Assembly (NCBI RefSeq): GCF_014268495.2 | Contig: NZ_CP077087.1 | Location: 3,537,501-3,601,500, forward strand | Direction: 5' to 3' | Length of the DNA stretch: 64,000 nucleotides | From: Pseudomonas monsensis | Lineage (GTDB): Bacteria; Pseudomonadota; Gammaproteobacteria; Pseudomonadales; Pseudomonadaceae | Part shown: positions 8,370-16,565 of the stretch, piece by piece | Layout of the letters: the number at the start of each line of letters is the position of its first letter | How positions within the stretch are numbered: the first letter of the stretch is position 1 | The notes under the pieces: model-generated | Told to the model about the DNA's origin: nothing | The model's input: the letters and a program-made list of their open reading frames with translations, nothing else | Database searches by the model: none | Translations under genes and position numbers: made by a program

Positions 8370-9713
8370 TTACAAAATCCGGTAGAGCAACCGCTCAATC
8401 CGCACCCTGCTCACCCGCTTCAAAAACTTCGCCACCGCCGCCGGGTACTCCGGCAAGGTCTCCAGGTTCTGGAAGCTGGCAATTCGCGTGGTGTTGCGGA
8501 AAATCTCCTCCAGTTCCTTCGCCCGTGGTGCCAGCCATTCGCCTTGCGGGTCATCAATCAGCAGCGCATTTTCCAGGTCGAGACGGAACGCCCGTGGATT
8601 GAGGTTGTTGCCGGTCAGCAAGGTATAACGCTGATCGATCCACATGCCCTTGAGGTGATAGGTGTTGTCACCATCCCGCCACAGGTGCAGGTTCAACTGG
8701 CCGCTGTCGATGTTGCGCTGATGCCGCTTGGCAAAGCGGCGCAGGCTGATCTCGTACAGATACGGCAGCGCCGCGATCACCTTGAACGGTTCGCTTGGCG
8801 GGATGTAGAAGTCATTGGCGGTTTTGTCGCCGACCACAATGTCAATCTTCACGCCACGGGCCAACGCACGGTTGATCTCGCGAATCACTCCCAGCGGCAG
8901 GTTGAAGTACGGCGTACAGATCGTCAGTTGCTGTTGCGCGCTGGCGATCAACTCAAGGATCGCCCGGTTCAGCGGGTTGTTCTTGCCCACGCCGAGTAAC
9001 GGACTCACCGACAGACCGGTGTGCGCCGTGCTGCCGGCTGCAGTGTCGTAAGTCGCGTATTTGAGCCGGCTGCGCAGGTCACCGATGTCGTTGCGCAGGC
9101 TGCGGGTGGTCGGCAGGTTCGGCAGGTCGAGGCGATGCACAGCCTTGGATTCGATCAGGCCATGCTTGACCAGATGATGCATCGAGTCCGCCAGTTCGCG
9201 GCTGTGCAGCACATGGTAACGGTCGAACCGGTACTTTTCGAACTTGTGCAGGTAGACGTTGTTCAGGCTCGCGCCGCTGTAGACCACGCAATCGTCGATG
9301 ACAAAGCCCTTCAGATGCAGGACGCCGAACAGCTCGCGGGTTTGCACCGGCACGCCGTACACCGGCACTTCGCTCTGGTGCGTGCGGGTCATTTCCTGAT
9401 ACCACGCCGAATTCCCCGGCTGTTTGCCCGCGCCGATCAGGCCACGCTGAGCCCGCAGCCAGTCAACCACCACGGCAATTTCAAGCTCTGGGCGCTTGAG
9501 TTTGGCGGCGTGCAAGGCATCGAGAATTTCCTGACCGGCCTCGTCCTGTTGCAGATACAACGCGACGATGTAGATGCGCCGGGTCGCCGTGGCGATTTTC
9601 TCCAGCAGGCTACGACGAAACTCGGCGGCGCCGGACAGAATGGTCACGGCCTCGGCGGTCAGCGGGAAGCTGCGCAGTTTGGGCAGCAGAGAACGTTTGA
9701 AAAGCAACGGCAT
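8370..9713 (-). CDS. pssA: PLD-type CDP-diacylglycerol--serine O-phosphatidyltransferase
   Basis: 447 residues from the ATG at 9713, close to E. coli PssA (451); the open frame continues 85 codons upstream but that part crosses a REP element and the tetR promoter. It has two HKD phospholipase-D motifs: H133/K135/D140 (HLKGFVID) and H353/K355/D360 (HLKGMWID). The enzyme makes phosphatidylserine from CDP-diacylglycerol and serine, the precursor of phosphatidylethanolamine, at the inner membrane surface. Both catalytic motifs are intact. Confidence 0.88.
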   Translation of the reverse strand: MPLLFKRSLLPKLRSFPLTAEAVTILSGAAEFRRSLLEKIATATRRIYIVALYLQQDEAGQEILDALHAAKLKRPELEIAVVVDWLRAQRGLIGAGKQPGNSAWYQEMTRTHQSEVPVYGVPVQTRELFGVLHLKGFVIDDCVVYSGASLNNVYLHKFEKYRFDRYHVLHSRELADSMHHLVKHGLIESKAVHRLDLPNLPTTRSLRNDIGDLRSRLKYATYDTAAGSTAHTGLSVSPLLGVGKNNPLNRAILELIASAQQQLTICTPYFNLPLGVIREINRALARGVKIDIVVGDKTANDFYIPPSEPFKVIAALPYLYEISLRRFAKRHQRNIDSGQLNLHLWRDGDNTYHLKGMWIDQRYTLLTGNNLNPRAFRLDLENALLIDDPQGEWLAPRAKELEEIFRNTTRIASFQNLETLPEYPAAVAKFLKRVSRVRIERLLYRIL

Positions 9714-9794
9714 AGGGCTCGCAATGGGTCGAATCCGAAGAACCCGAGAGCTTACACCATCACTCGGTTCGGGTCTCGTAAGTGTCTGTAATGA

Positions 9795-9868
9795 AGCCTT
9801 CGCGAGCGAGCTCGCTCCTGCATTTGAAATGCAATCCCCTGTGGGAGCGAGCCTGTTCGCGAAAGCGA
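9795..9868. repeat. REP inverted pair in a divergent promoter region
   Basis: Arms GCCTTCGCGAGCGAGCTCGC (about 9796-9815) and GCGAGCCTGTTCGCGAAAGC (about 9847-9866). It lies between the divergent pssA and tetR genes rather than at gene ends, immediately upstream of the tetR promoter. Confidence 0.75.
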
Positions 9869-9882
9869 TCAAAAAACAACAC

Positions 9883-9911
9883 TTGACCAAGGAGAACGAT
9901 CGTTCTACTGT
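9883..9911 (+). promoter_or_regulatory. tetR promoter with operator palindrome in the spacer
   Basis: TTGACC (9883-9888), a 17-bp spacer and TACTGT (9906-9911) form a sigma70-like promoter. The perfect palindrome AGAACGATCGTTCT (9893-9906) fills the spacer. This is typical of a TetR autorepression site; a repressor bound here would exclude polymerase. The transcript leader to the ATG at 9919 would be very short. Confidence 0.65.
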
Positions 9912-9918
9912 TGGCCGC

Positions 9919-10482
9919 ATGAACGAAATCACAGACACCTCGACCCGCGACATCATTCTGGATGTCACCGAAAAGCTGATCTACAAGAGTGGCATCGCTG
10001 CCACCGGGATGGATCTGCTGGTGAAAACCGCCGGCGTCTCCAGAAAAAGCATCTACCGCTACTTCGCCAACAAGGAGGAGCTGACCGTCGCCGCTTTGCA
10101 ACGCCGCGATGTGCGCTGGATGCATTGGTACCGAAATGCTGTCGATCAGGCCGAAACCCCGGCCAAGCGCCTGATCAACCTGTTTACCGTACTCAAGGGC
10201 TGGTTCGCCTCGGAAGGCTTCCGTGGCTGTGCCTTTATCAATACCAGTGGCGAGACCGGTGATCCTCAGGACCCGGTGCGCCAGGTCGCCAAAGACCACA
10301 AACAGAAGCTGCTCGACTACCTGTGCGAGCTGTGTACCGAACATGGCGCCGAAGATCCGCAATTGCTGGCCAGACAATTGCTGATCCTGATTGACGGTGC
10401 CATTACCGTAGCGCTTGTGATGGGTGATCACAGTGCCGCTGATAATGCGCAATGCATGGCGCGTAAGTTATTGGACCTGTAA
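9919..10482 (+). CDS. TetR-family transcriptional repressor
   Basis: 187 residues from the ATG at 9919. The helix-turn-helix is near residues 24-47 (GIAATGMDLLVKTAGVSRKSIYRYF). The C-terminal ligand domain is of the TetR_C type that follows GCAFINT, as in many stress or electrophile-responsive regulators. It is followed 56 bp later by a DUF1348 gene in the same orientation, which is probably its regulon member. Upstream sequence in the same open frame is REP and promoter, so the longer start is rejected. Confidence 0.85.
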   Translation: MNEITDTSTRDIILDVTEKLIYKSGIAATGMDLLVKTAGVSRKSIYRYFANKEELTVAALQRRDVRWMHWYRNAVDQAETPAKRLINLFTVLKGWFASEGFRGCAFINTSGETGDPQDPVRQVAKDHKQKLLDYLCELCTEHGAEDPQLLARQLLILIDGAITVALVMGDHSAADNAQCMARKLLDL

Positions 10483-10538
10483 CGCCTTAAATAAGCCGGA
10501 CACGTTGTTTAACTATTAATGAGATCGGGAGACTGAAC

Positions 10539-11018
10539 ATGTCTACTGCAGCCCAGGTACGTCCGCCATTACCCCCCTTCAACCGTGAATCGGCGATTGA
10601 AAAAGTTCGCCTGGCCGAGGATGGCTGGAACTCCCGCGACCCGGAAAGAGTGTCGCTGGCCTACACCCTCGACACGAAATGGCGCAACCGCGCCGAATTC
10701 GCCAACAACCGCGAAGAAGCCAAAGCCTTCCTGACCCGCAAATGGGCCAAGGAACTGGACTATCGCCTGATCAAGGAGCTCTGGGCCTACTCGGACACCC
10801 GCATCGCCGTGCGCTACGCCTACGAATGGCATGACGACTCCGGCAACTGGTTCCGCTCTTATGGCAATGAAAACTGGGAATTCGATGAGCATGGCCTGAT
10901 GTTCCAGCGCTATGCCTGCATCAACGACATGCCGATCAAGGAAAGCGAACGCAAGTTCCACTGGCCGCTGGGCCGACGTCCGGATGATCATCCGGGGCTG
11001 TCGGACCTCGGTCTGTAA
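10539..11018 (+). CDS. DUF1348 / SnoaL-NTF2-fold protein
   Basis: A 159-residue protein of the DUF1348 family, which adopts the NTF2/SnoaL alpha+beta barrel. Recognisable blocks are AEDGWNSRDPERVSLAYT, TKWRNR, FLTRKWAKELDYRLIKELWA and a YGNENWEF strand, all conserved in the family. It has no signal peptide and is probably cytoplasmic. Function is not established. It lies just downstream of the TetR gene with a good GGGAGACTGAAC leader before the ATG, so TetR control is likely. Confidence 0.85.
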   Translation: MSTAAQVRPPLPPFNRESAIEKVRLAEDGWNSRDPERVSLAYTLDTKWRNRAEFANNREEAKAFLTRKWAKELDYRLIKELWAYSDTRIAVRYAYEWHDDSGNWFRSYGNENWEFDEHGLMFQRYACINDMPIKESERKFHWPLGRRPDDHPGLSDLGL

Positions 11019-11039
11019 GTTCACGCAGATCCAATTGCA

Positions 11040-11125
11040 GGAGTGAGCCTGCTCGCGACAGCGTCTGAACACTCAACCTGAATGTTGACTGACACGCCGC
11101 CATCGCGAGCAGGCTCACGCCTCCA
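11040..11125. repeat. REP inverted pair between convergent genes
   Basis: Arms AGTGAGCCTGCTCGCGA (11042-11058) and TCGCGAGCAGGCTCACG (11103-11119), the same family as 8268-8340. It lies between the ends of the DUF1348 and sfnG genes. Confidence 0.85.
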
Positions 11126-11140
11126 GGAGATTTGTTGGAT

Positions 11141-12223
11141 TCAGGCGATGGCGGCCGTCTTTTCGGCCTCAAGCTCGCGCACTAGCGGCAACACCCGCCG
11201 GCCGAAATACTCCACCTCCTCCTGAAAGTGCAGAAACCCCGCCAGCACCAGATCCACGCCCACCGCTTTCAACGCCACAATCCGCTCGGCAATCTGCAAC
11301 GGCGTGCCGATCAGGTTGGTCTTGAAGCCATCGTTGTATTGCACCAGGTCCTCGAAGGTCGACTTCGCCCAGTTGCCCTCACCTTCCGGCGAGGCCCTGC
11401 CCGCCTGCTTTGCGGCGTCACCAAAGGCATTCACCGCTTCCGGATCGGCCTGATCAATGATCTGCGCCAGCACGGCCCGCGCCTCTGCTTCGGTGTCACG
11501 TGCAATGACGAAGGCATTGACGCCGATCTTCACCGAGTGATTATTCGCCGCGGCTTTGGCGCGAATGTCATCGACCTGGGCCTTGATCCCTTCGACACTG
11601 TTGCCGTTGGTGAAATACCAGTCCGACACCCGCGCCGCCATGTCGCGCGCTGCCCGTGAACTGCCGCCCTGGAAGATCTCCGGACGCCCCACCGGTTTCG
11701 GCTTGAGGCTGTAATGGTCAAACCGGTAGAAGTCGCCACGGAAGGTAAAGTTGTCCTCACTCCAGATCCCGCGCAACGAACGGATAAATTCCTCGGAACG
11801 CCGATAGCGCTCGTCGTGTTCCAGCCAGTGCTCGCCAATCGCCTGAAACTCGCCCTTGAACCAGCCACTGACGATGTTCACGGCAATACGGCCATTGGTC
11901 AGTTGGTCGATAGTCGCCAGCTGTTTCGCCGCCAGTGCCGGTTGCCACGGCCCCGGCAGAATGGCCGCGATCACCTTGAGTTTGTGGGTGGCGGCCAGCA
12001 GCGCGTGACTGAACGCCACCGATTCATGCTGGAACTCAGCGCCATAGCCGGCGGTGAAGCGAATCTGTGTCAGCGCATATTCAAAACCTGCCGCCTCGGC
12101 GAGTTGCGCCAGTTTGCGGTTGTAGTCGATGCCCCAGTCGGTACGCTGCTCGATCTTGCTGACCACCAGCCCGCCACTGACGTTCGGTACCCAGTAGGCG
12201 AATTTCACCGCGTGCTTGCTCAT
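11141..12223 (-). CDS. sfnG: FMNH2-dependent dimethylsulfone monooxygenase
   Basis: 360 residues, the usual SfnG length, in the bacterial luciferase-like (LLM) flavin family. Family landmarks include MSKHAVKFAYWVPNVSGGLV at the start, TQIRFTAGYGAEFQHES, ILPGPWQPALAAKQ, GRIAVNIVSGWFKGEF and IFQGGSSRAARDMAAR. SfnG converts dimethylsulfone to methanesulfinate with reduced FMN, part of sulfur scavenging under sulfate limitation. Here it is monocistronic, without the sfnECR or msu genes next to it, so the reductase must be encoded elsewhere. Confidence 0.93.
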   Translation of the reverse strand: MSKHAVKFAYWVPNVSGGLVVSKIEQRTDWGIDYNRKLAQLAEAAGFEYALTQIRFTAGYGAEFQHESVAFSHALLAATHKLKVIAAILPGPWQPALAAKQLATIDQLTNGRIAVNIVSGWFKGEFQAIGEHWLEHDERYRRSEEFIRSLRGIWSEDNFTFRGDFYRFDHYSLKPKPVGRPEIFQGGSSRAARDMAARVSDWYFTNGNSVEGIKAQVDDIRAKAAANNHSVKIGVNAFVIARDTEAEARAVLAQIIDQADPEAVNAFGDAAKQAGRASPEGEGNWAKSTFEDLVQYNDGFKTNLIGTPLQIAERIVALKAVGVDLVLAGFLHFQEEVEYFGRRVLPLVRELEAEKTAAIA

Positions 12224-12578
12224 TGGCGTGTCCTCGGGACATTGGGAAGGTCAAGGTGTCAGAGCAGCAAGCGTGCCAGCGTGCAAATGCCCGTTTTTAT
12301 TGGGCTTGAGACTGATGGAGATGCATGGTTGGAGGGTGATTTGTTGTCGCGGTGTTGGTTGGGCAACAGTTCAATAGCCTGTGGCTGTTCAGCCCTCATC
12401 GCTGGCACGCCAGCTCCCACAGGGATCTCTAGCGCACACACATATGGCGGACATGCCGAAACCTGACGGAGCTGGCTTGCCAGCGATCGGGCCTTATGGG
12501 TCGCCGCAACAACTGGAAATGAGTAACATGTCGGCCCTTCCCGCAGCCCGTCTGCGCCCTGCCGAATAAGCCGATTCC
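12224..12578. other. Intergenic, divergent sfnG/TSUP control region with a REP pair
   Basis: 355 bp between divergent genes. The half nearest sfnG (12224-12395) should hold the sfnG promoter, but I could not pick convincing -35/-10 elements. The other half is mostly the REP pair at 12396-12490. No small gene with a ribosome-binding site was seen. Confidence 0.5.
12396..12490. repeat. REP inverted pair, GCTGGCAAGCCAGC type
   Basis: Arms ATCGCTGGCACGCCAGCTCC (about 12398-12417) and GGAGCTGGCTTGCCAGCGAT (12468-12487), the same family as 2620-2681 with a few substitutions. Confidence 0.8.
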
Positions 12579-13358
12579 ATGCCTTTCGAACTCAGCGTTG
12601 ACCTCACCACCCTCGCCATTCTTGCCCTCGTCGCATTCATTGCCGGTTTCATCGACGCCATTGCCGGCGGTGGCGGCCTGCTGACCACACCAGCGCTGCT
12701 GACTGCCGGCCTGCCGCCACACCTGGTGCTGGGCACCAACAAACTGAGTTCGACCTTCGGTTCGGCCACCGCCAGTTTCACTTTCTACCGGCGCAAGCTA
12801 TTCCACCCTCGGCAGTGGACGCACGCCATCGTCGGCACGCTGGTCGGTGCGCTGACCGGTGCGATCGTCGCCCATTACCTGCCGGCGGAATGGCTGAACA
12901 AAATGCTCCCGGTGATCGTGTTTGCCTGCGGCCTGTACCTGTTGTTCGGCGGCACACCGAAAGCGCCACTGGACAGCGACGCACCGATCAAAAAGAAATG
13001 GCAATCGAGCCAGGGTTTCAGTCTCGGCTTCTATGACGGCGTGGCCGGTCCGGGCACAGGTGCATTCTGGACGGTCAGCAGCCTGTTGCTCTACCCGATC
13101 GACCTGGTCAAGGCCAGCGGCGTGGCGCGCAGCATGAACTTCGTCAGCAATATTGCGGCGCTGTCGGTGTTCGTGTTTTCCGGGCAAGTGGACTGGATCA
13201 TCGGCCTGAGCATGGGCCTGTCGGTGATGGTCGGCGCGTTCTTCGGTGCGCGCACCGCAATCAGCGGTGGCGCCAAATTCATCCGTCCGGTGTTCATCAC
13301 CGTGGTGTTGGGTCTGACCGTGCGCCTAGCCTGGCAGCACTGGTTCAGCGTGGCCTAA
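12579..13358 (+). CDS. TSUP (TauE/SafE, YfcA-like) membrane permease
   Basis: 259 residues, about eight hydrophobic helices. The N-terminal repeat has the family signature AGFIDAIAGGGGLLTTPALL (residues 21-40) and GTNKLSSTFG. The second half repeats it as YDGVAGPGTGAFW. TSUP proteins export or import small sulfur-containing or organic anions such as sulfite or sulfoacetate. Being divergent from sfnG hints at an organosulfur substrate, but that is inference. Its last 33 bp overlap the 3' end of nudC on the other strand. Confidence 0.88.
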   Translation: MPFELSVDLTTLAILALVAFIAGFIDAIAGGGGLLTTPALLTAGLPPHLVLGTNKLSSTFGSATASFTFYRRKLFHPRQWTHAIVGTLVGALTGAIVAHYLPAEWLNKMLPVIVFACGLYLLFGGTPKAPLDSDAPIKKKWQSSQGFSLGFYDGVAGPGTGAFWTVSSLLLYPIDLVKASGVARSMNFVSNIAALSVFVFSGQVDWIIGLSMGLSVMVGAFFGARTAISGGAKFIRPVFITVVLGLTVRLAWQHWFSVA

Positions 13359-14156
13359 GCGCCGCGCCACGTAGACGTCGATCAGGTAACGGGCAATCGA
13401 TTTGGACGCCGGCAATGGCGGCAAATCGTGCACGTTGAACCACTGGGCGTCTTCGATCTCGTCTTCCTGGCAGACAATCTCGCCACCGGCGTACTCGGCA
13501 TGGAAGCCGAGCATCATCGAATGCGGAAACGGCCAGCACTGGCTGCCCATGTACTGAATGTTCTTGACCTCGATCTGCACTTCTTCGCGCACTTCACGAA
13601 TCAGGCAATCCTCGGCCGACTCCCCCGGCTCGGCAAATCCGGCCAGCGTACTGTAGACCCCAGTGACGAAACGCGGTGAGCGCGCCAGCAGGACCTCGTC
13701 GCCCCGGGTGACGAGCACGATCATGCTCGGCGAAATGCGCGGGTAATTGCGCAGTTCGCACGGCTGGCAATGCATCGCCCGCTCCCGCGGCACCTGCGTC
13801 ATGGCCTGCCCGCAATTGCCGCAAAAACGATGCTCCCGCGCCCAGGTGCCGATCTGTGCGGCATAACCCAAAACTTTGTAGACCGTGTGATCGCCATCGA
13901 GCATGAACGCCCGCAGACCTTTCCAGTTGCACCCCGGCACCTCGCTGACACTGTGCAACTCCAGCAGGTACACCGGCTCGCCATCGAGATGGCCAATGCC
14001 GTGTTCGGCGAGGATCGACAAGTCCTGACGCTTGAGCCATTCCCGCGGGAACAGCGCGCCGTTGTCATCGAACAAAAACCCTTCAGGGCTGCGCGCCACG
14101 GCCCAGCCGCCGGGATGATCGGTGTCCAGTACTGCAGTGGTCCAGCGAGATGTCAT
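13326..14156 (-). CDS. nudC: NADH pyrophosphatase (NAD-cap hydrolase) NudC
   Basis: 276 residues. The zinc ribbon uses C112, C115, C130 and C133. The Nudix box runs from G173 through REVREEV (187-193). The NADH-specificity motif reads SQCWPFPHS (205-213), where the usual third residue is proline, so P is replaced by C207. NudC hydrolyses NAD(H) to NMN(H) and AMP and removes NAD caps from RNA. It starts 6 bp after the dienoyl-CoA isomerase, so they share a transcript. The 3' end overlaps the convergent permease gene by 33 bp. Confidence 0.92.
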   Translation of the reverse strand: MTSRWTTAVLDTDHPGGWAVARSPEGFLFDDNGALFPREWLKRQDLSILAEHGIGHLDGEPVYLLELHSVSEVPGCNWKGLRAFMLDGDHTVYKVLGYAAQIGTWAREHRFCGNCGQAMTQVPRERAMHCQPCELRNYPRISPSMIVLVTRGDEVLLARSPRFVTGVYSTLAGFAEPGESAEDCLIREVREEVQIEVKNIQYMGSQCWPFPHSMMLGFHAEYAGGEIVCQEDEIEDAQWFNVHDLPPLPASKSIARYLIDVYVARRLGHAEPVLPG

Positions 14157-14162
14157 GGTTTC

Positions 14163-14975
14163 TCAATCCAGAAATTCGGGTTTCAGTTTGCTCATATGGG
14201 CGGCCATGGCCACGCGCAAGTCGGTGGATTGCAACATGGCGGCGTTCCAGGTGGCAACGTATTCAAGGCCATCGTCGATGCGATGGTCGCGCATGTAGCT
14301 GATCATTTCCTTGGTGCCTGTGACGGCAATCGGCGACTTGGCTGCAATCTCGCGAGCGATGTCGAACACGCCCTCGAGCAACGCGTCCTTGTCGCCATAG
14401 ACACGATTGACCAACCCCATGCTCCGCGCCTCATCAGCACCAAAGGTGCGACCGGTGTAAGCCAGTTCACGCAGCATGCCGTCTCCGATGATCCGCGGCA
14501 ACCGTTGCAACGTGCCAACATCGGCGGCCATGCCGAGATCGATTTCTTTGATCGAGAACTGCGCGTCTTCGGCAGCGTAACGCATGTCACAGGCAGCGAT
14601 CAGGTCGATCGCCCCGCCAAGGCAATAGCCCTGAATCGCCGCCAGCACCGGTTTACGGCAGTTGTCGACCGCGTTGAACGAAGCTTGCAAGGCGAGAATC
14701 TTGCGGCGTAGCAGGCGCGCATTACGGCCGACGTCCTTGCCCAGTTCATTGGCGACGCCGGCGAGCATCATCAGGTCGATACCGGAGGAAAAATGTTTAC
14801 CGTTGCCACTGAGCACCACCACGCGCACTTCATCGGTGTCATCGACCCACTGAAAAATCTCGACGATCTCACTCCAGAACGCCGCGTTCATCGAATTGAT
14901 CTTCTCCGGACGATTGATCTGCACATGAGCGATATTGTCGGCCAGTTCGACGCTGAAGGCGGAGTATTGAGACAT
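14163..14975 (-). CDS. Delta(3,5)-delta(2,4)-dienoyl-CoA isomerase (ECH1-like crotonase)
   Basis: 270-residue enoyl-CoA hydratase/isomerase-fold protein. The oxyanion-hole regions are SSGIDLMML and QGYCLGGAIDLI. The three acidic residues typical of ECH1 isomerases are present with correct spacing: D124, E144 and D152 (IKEIDLGMAADVGTLQRLP). The enzyme shifts the double bonds of 3,5-dienoyl-CoA during degradation of odd-position unsaturated fatty acids. It is the promoter-proximal gene of a two-gene operon with nudC. Confidence 0.85.
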   Translation of the reverse strand: MSQYSAFSVELADNIAHVQINRPEKINSMNAAFWSEIVEIFQWVDDTDEVRVVVLSGNGKHFSSGIDLMMLAGVANELGKDVGRNARLLRRKILALQASFNAVDNCRKPVLAAIQGYCLGGAIDLIAACDMRYAAEDAQFSIKEIDLGMAADVGTLQRLPRIIGDGMLRELAYTGRTFGADEARSMGLVNRVYGDKDALLEGVFDIAREIAAKSPIAVTGTKEMISYMRDHRIDDGLEYVATWNAAMLQSTDLRVAMAAHMSKLKPEFLD

Positions 14976-15279
14976 GGCAGTGATCCTTTACCGGACAGAA
15001 AGAGAGGTCCGAACTATAACAAGGCATCACCGTGGCGGTTCGGCCAAATGCGGGACTGTGGAAACCACAGGGCGAAGCAGGCACTGCGCAAGACTGCATC
15101 CTTTTAGCCTTGCCTCTGAAAAACAAAATCAAAAAATCGCAACCCTCGGCACACCTACAGGAAACAAGCACACCCACCGAGCCTGGTCGACTGCCAGCCG
15201 CCAGCAGCCGGTCTCCCACAATGACCGAACCAGCCACTAGGCCGAGTGTCAGCTCGCGTGCTCTTGATCTTGATCTTCA
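14976..15279. other. Intergenic, no feature recognised
   Basis: About 300 bp upstream of the isomerase gene. It must contain that gene's promoter, but no clear -10/-35 pair, repeat or small gene with a ribosome-binding site was seen. Confidence 0.4.
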
Positions 15280-15494
15280 GGCCCCTTCGGCAGGCTGAGT
15301 GGAGGGATTCATCCGGGGGCAGGCGCGCAGCGCCGTTTGGCGAAGCCAAACACATCGAGAGGAGGTGCAGCGAAGCAAACCGGAGGCGATGCGCCCGGAT
15401 GGATCCCGGAGCGAAGGAACCCCGAGCCCAAGCGAGCGGGCCGAACGCCGGGGCAAGCCCTTTTTTGCTTACTTTTTTGAGGCGTTTCGGTACG
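15280..15494. repeat. G+C-rich intergenic repeat, left part (split by the IS)
   Basis: Begins CAGGCCCCTTCGGCAGGC and contains GCGAAGCCAAACACATCGAG and GGATCCCGGAGCGAAGGAAC, ending in GCTTACTTTTTTGAGGCGTT. From memory this resembles a long non-coding repeat met in many Pseudomonas genomes. Its expected continuation, AAAAAAGTGAGTCGCCGTAA, is found after the insertion sequence at 17145, so the IS interrupts it. Confidence 0.6.
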
Positions 15495-15528
15495 TGTCAA
15501 GGTAACTGTCGCCTTGGTCTTACGGTTG

Positions 15529-16539
15529 CTAGTCCATTGCGCCCTTAATTTCAGGGCGCTCAGGATTTAAGTAAACGGCATCTGCCAGCTTCCAGTTGCG
15601 TGTGCGAGTGCTCCACCGGCTTGGGTTAGTTCGCCTGGCATCCTCATAAAGCTCTGCCCTGGCTTGTAATAGGGCGGTTGCTTTGCCCTCGTGCCGTTGG
15701 TTTGGCGTGACGTATTTCAGGGCACTGTGGCGGTGATCTTCGTTGTACCAATCGATGAAATTCTGCACCCAAAGCCTTGCATCAGTGACCGTATCAAATG
15801 GTTGATCCGGCCAAAGCGGGCAATACTTTGCGGTGCGAAAAAGTGCTTCGGCGTAAGCATTGTCATTGCTCACCCTTGGCCGACTAAAAGAAGGCTCTAC
15901 GCCCAGCGCGACCATGCTTTCACGCAGCAAAGAACCTCTCATCACGTGTCCGTTATCTGAGTGCAACACCAGCGGACGACCTGCCGTCTGTTCGCGTAAA
16001 CATCCCTTTCTGAGCAGTTCACAGGCGTGTTCGGCGCTCTCCACTTCGTGGACTTCATTGGCGACCAGTTTGCGACTGTAGACGTCCTTGACCATGTACC
16101 AGTAGAAAAAACGGCCCTTCACTGTGCTCGGCAACCAGGTGATATCCCAGCACCACACCTGATTGGGGCCATCAGCGCGATGCGTCGTCAGTACTCTTCG
16201 TTTTGGGGCTTTGGCCCGGCCGCGACGGACGTTTTGATTGGCGGCTTTCAACACACGATAAAACGTCGATTCCGAAGCTAGATAAATGCCTTCATCAGCC
16301 AGCTTAGGCACGATTTGGTGCGGGGTCAGGCTGGCGTAGCCAGCCTGATTGGCAGCATCCAGCACCGCTTGACGCTCCGTATCATTGAGCTTGTTAGCCG
16401 GAGCTGCACGTTGAGCCAGCTGTCGCCCGTCACATTCAGTGTGTTGCCAGCGTTGAACTGTGCGCAGGCTCAGACCCAGTTCATTGCAAGCGCGATATCG
16501 ACGAGCGCCATTCAGCACTGCGTCGGCAATCAACTTCAT
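15529..16539 (-). CDS. IS3-family transposase OrfB (DDE integrase domain)
   Basis: 336 residues counted from an internal ATG; the frame is open upstream into the end of orfA, so the working transposase is probably an OrfAB fusion. After an N-terminal HTH_21 region comes the rve core with D132 (WCWDITWLP), D195 (LHSDNG) and E231 (NAYAEALF), giving the DD(35)E spacing of IS3 enzymes. All catalytic residues are present and no stop interrupts the domain, so the element may be active. Confidence 0.92.
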   Translation of the reverse strand: MKLIADAVLNGARRYRACNELGLSLRTVQRWQHTECDGRQLAQRAAPANKLNDTERQAVLDAANQAGYASLTPHQIVPKLADEGIYLASESTFYRVLKAANQNVRRGRAKAPKRRVLTTHRADGPNQVWCWDITWLPSTVKGRFFYWYMVKDVYSRKLVANEVHEVESAEHACELLRKGCLREQTAGRPLVLHSDNGHVMRGSLLRESMVALGVEPSFSRPRVSNDNAYAEALFRTAKYCPLWPDQPFDTVTDARLWVQNFIDWYNEDHRHSALKYVTPNQRHEGKATALLQARAELYEDARRTNPSRWSTRTRNWKLADAVYLNPERPEIKGAMD

Positions 16540-16565
16540 GGCTTGCGTACGATCAGAGGCGTTGA

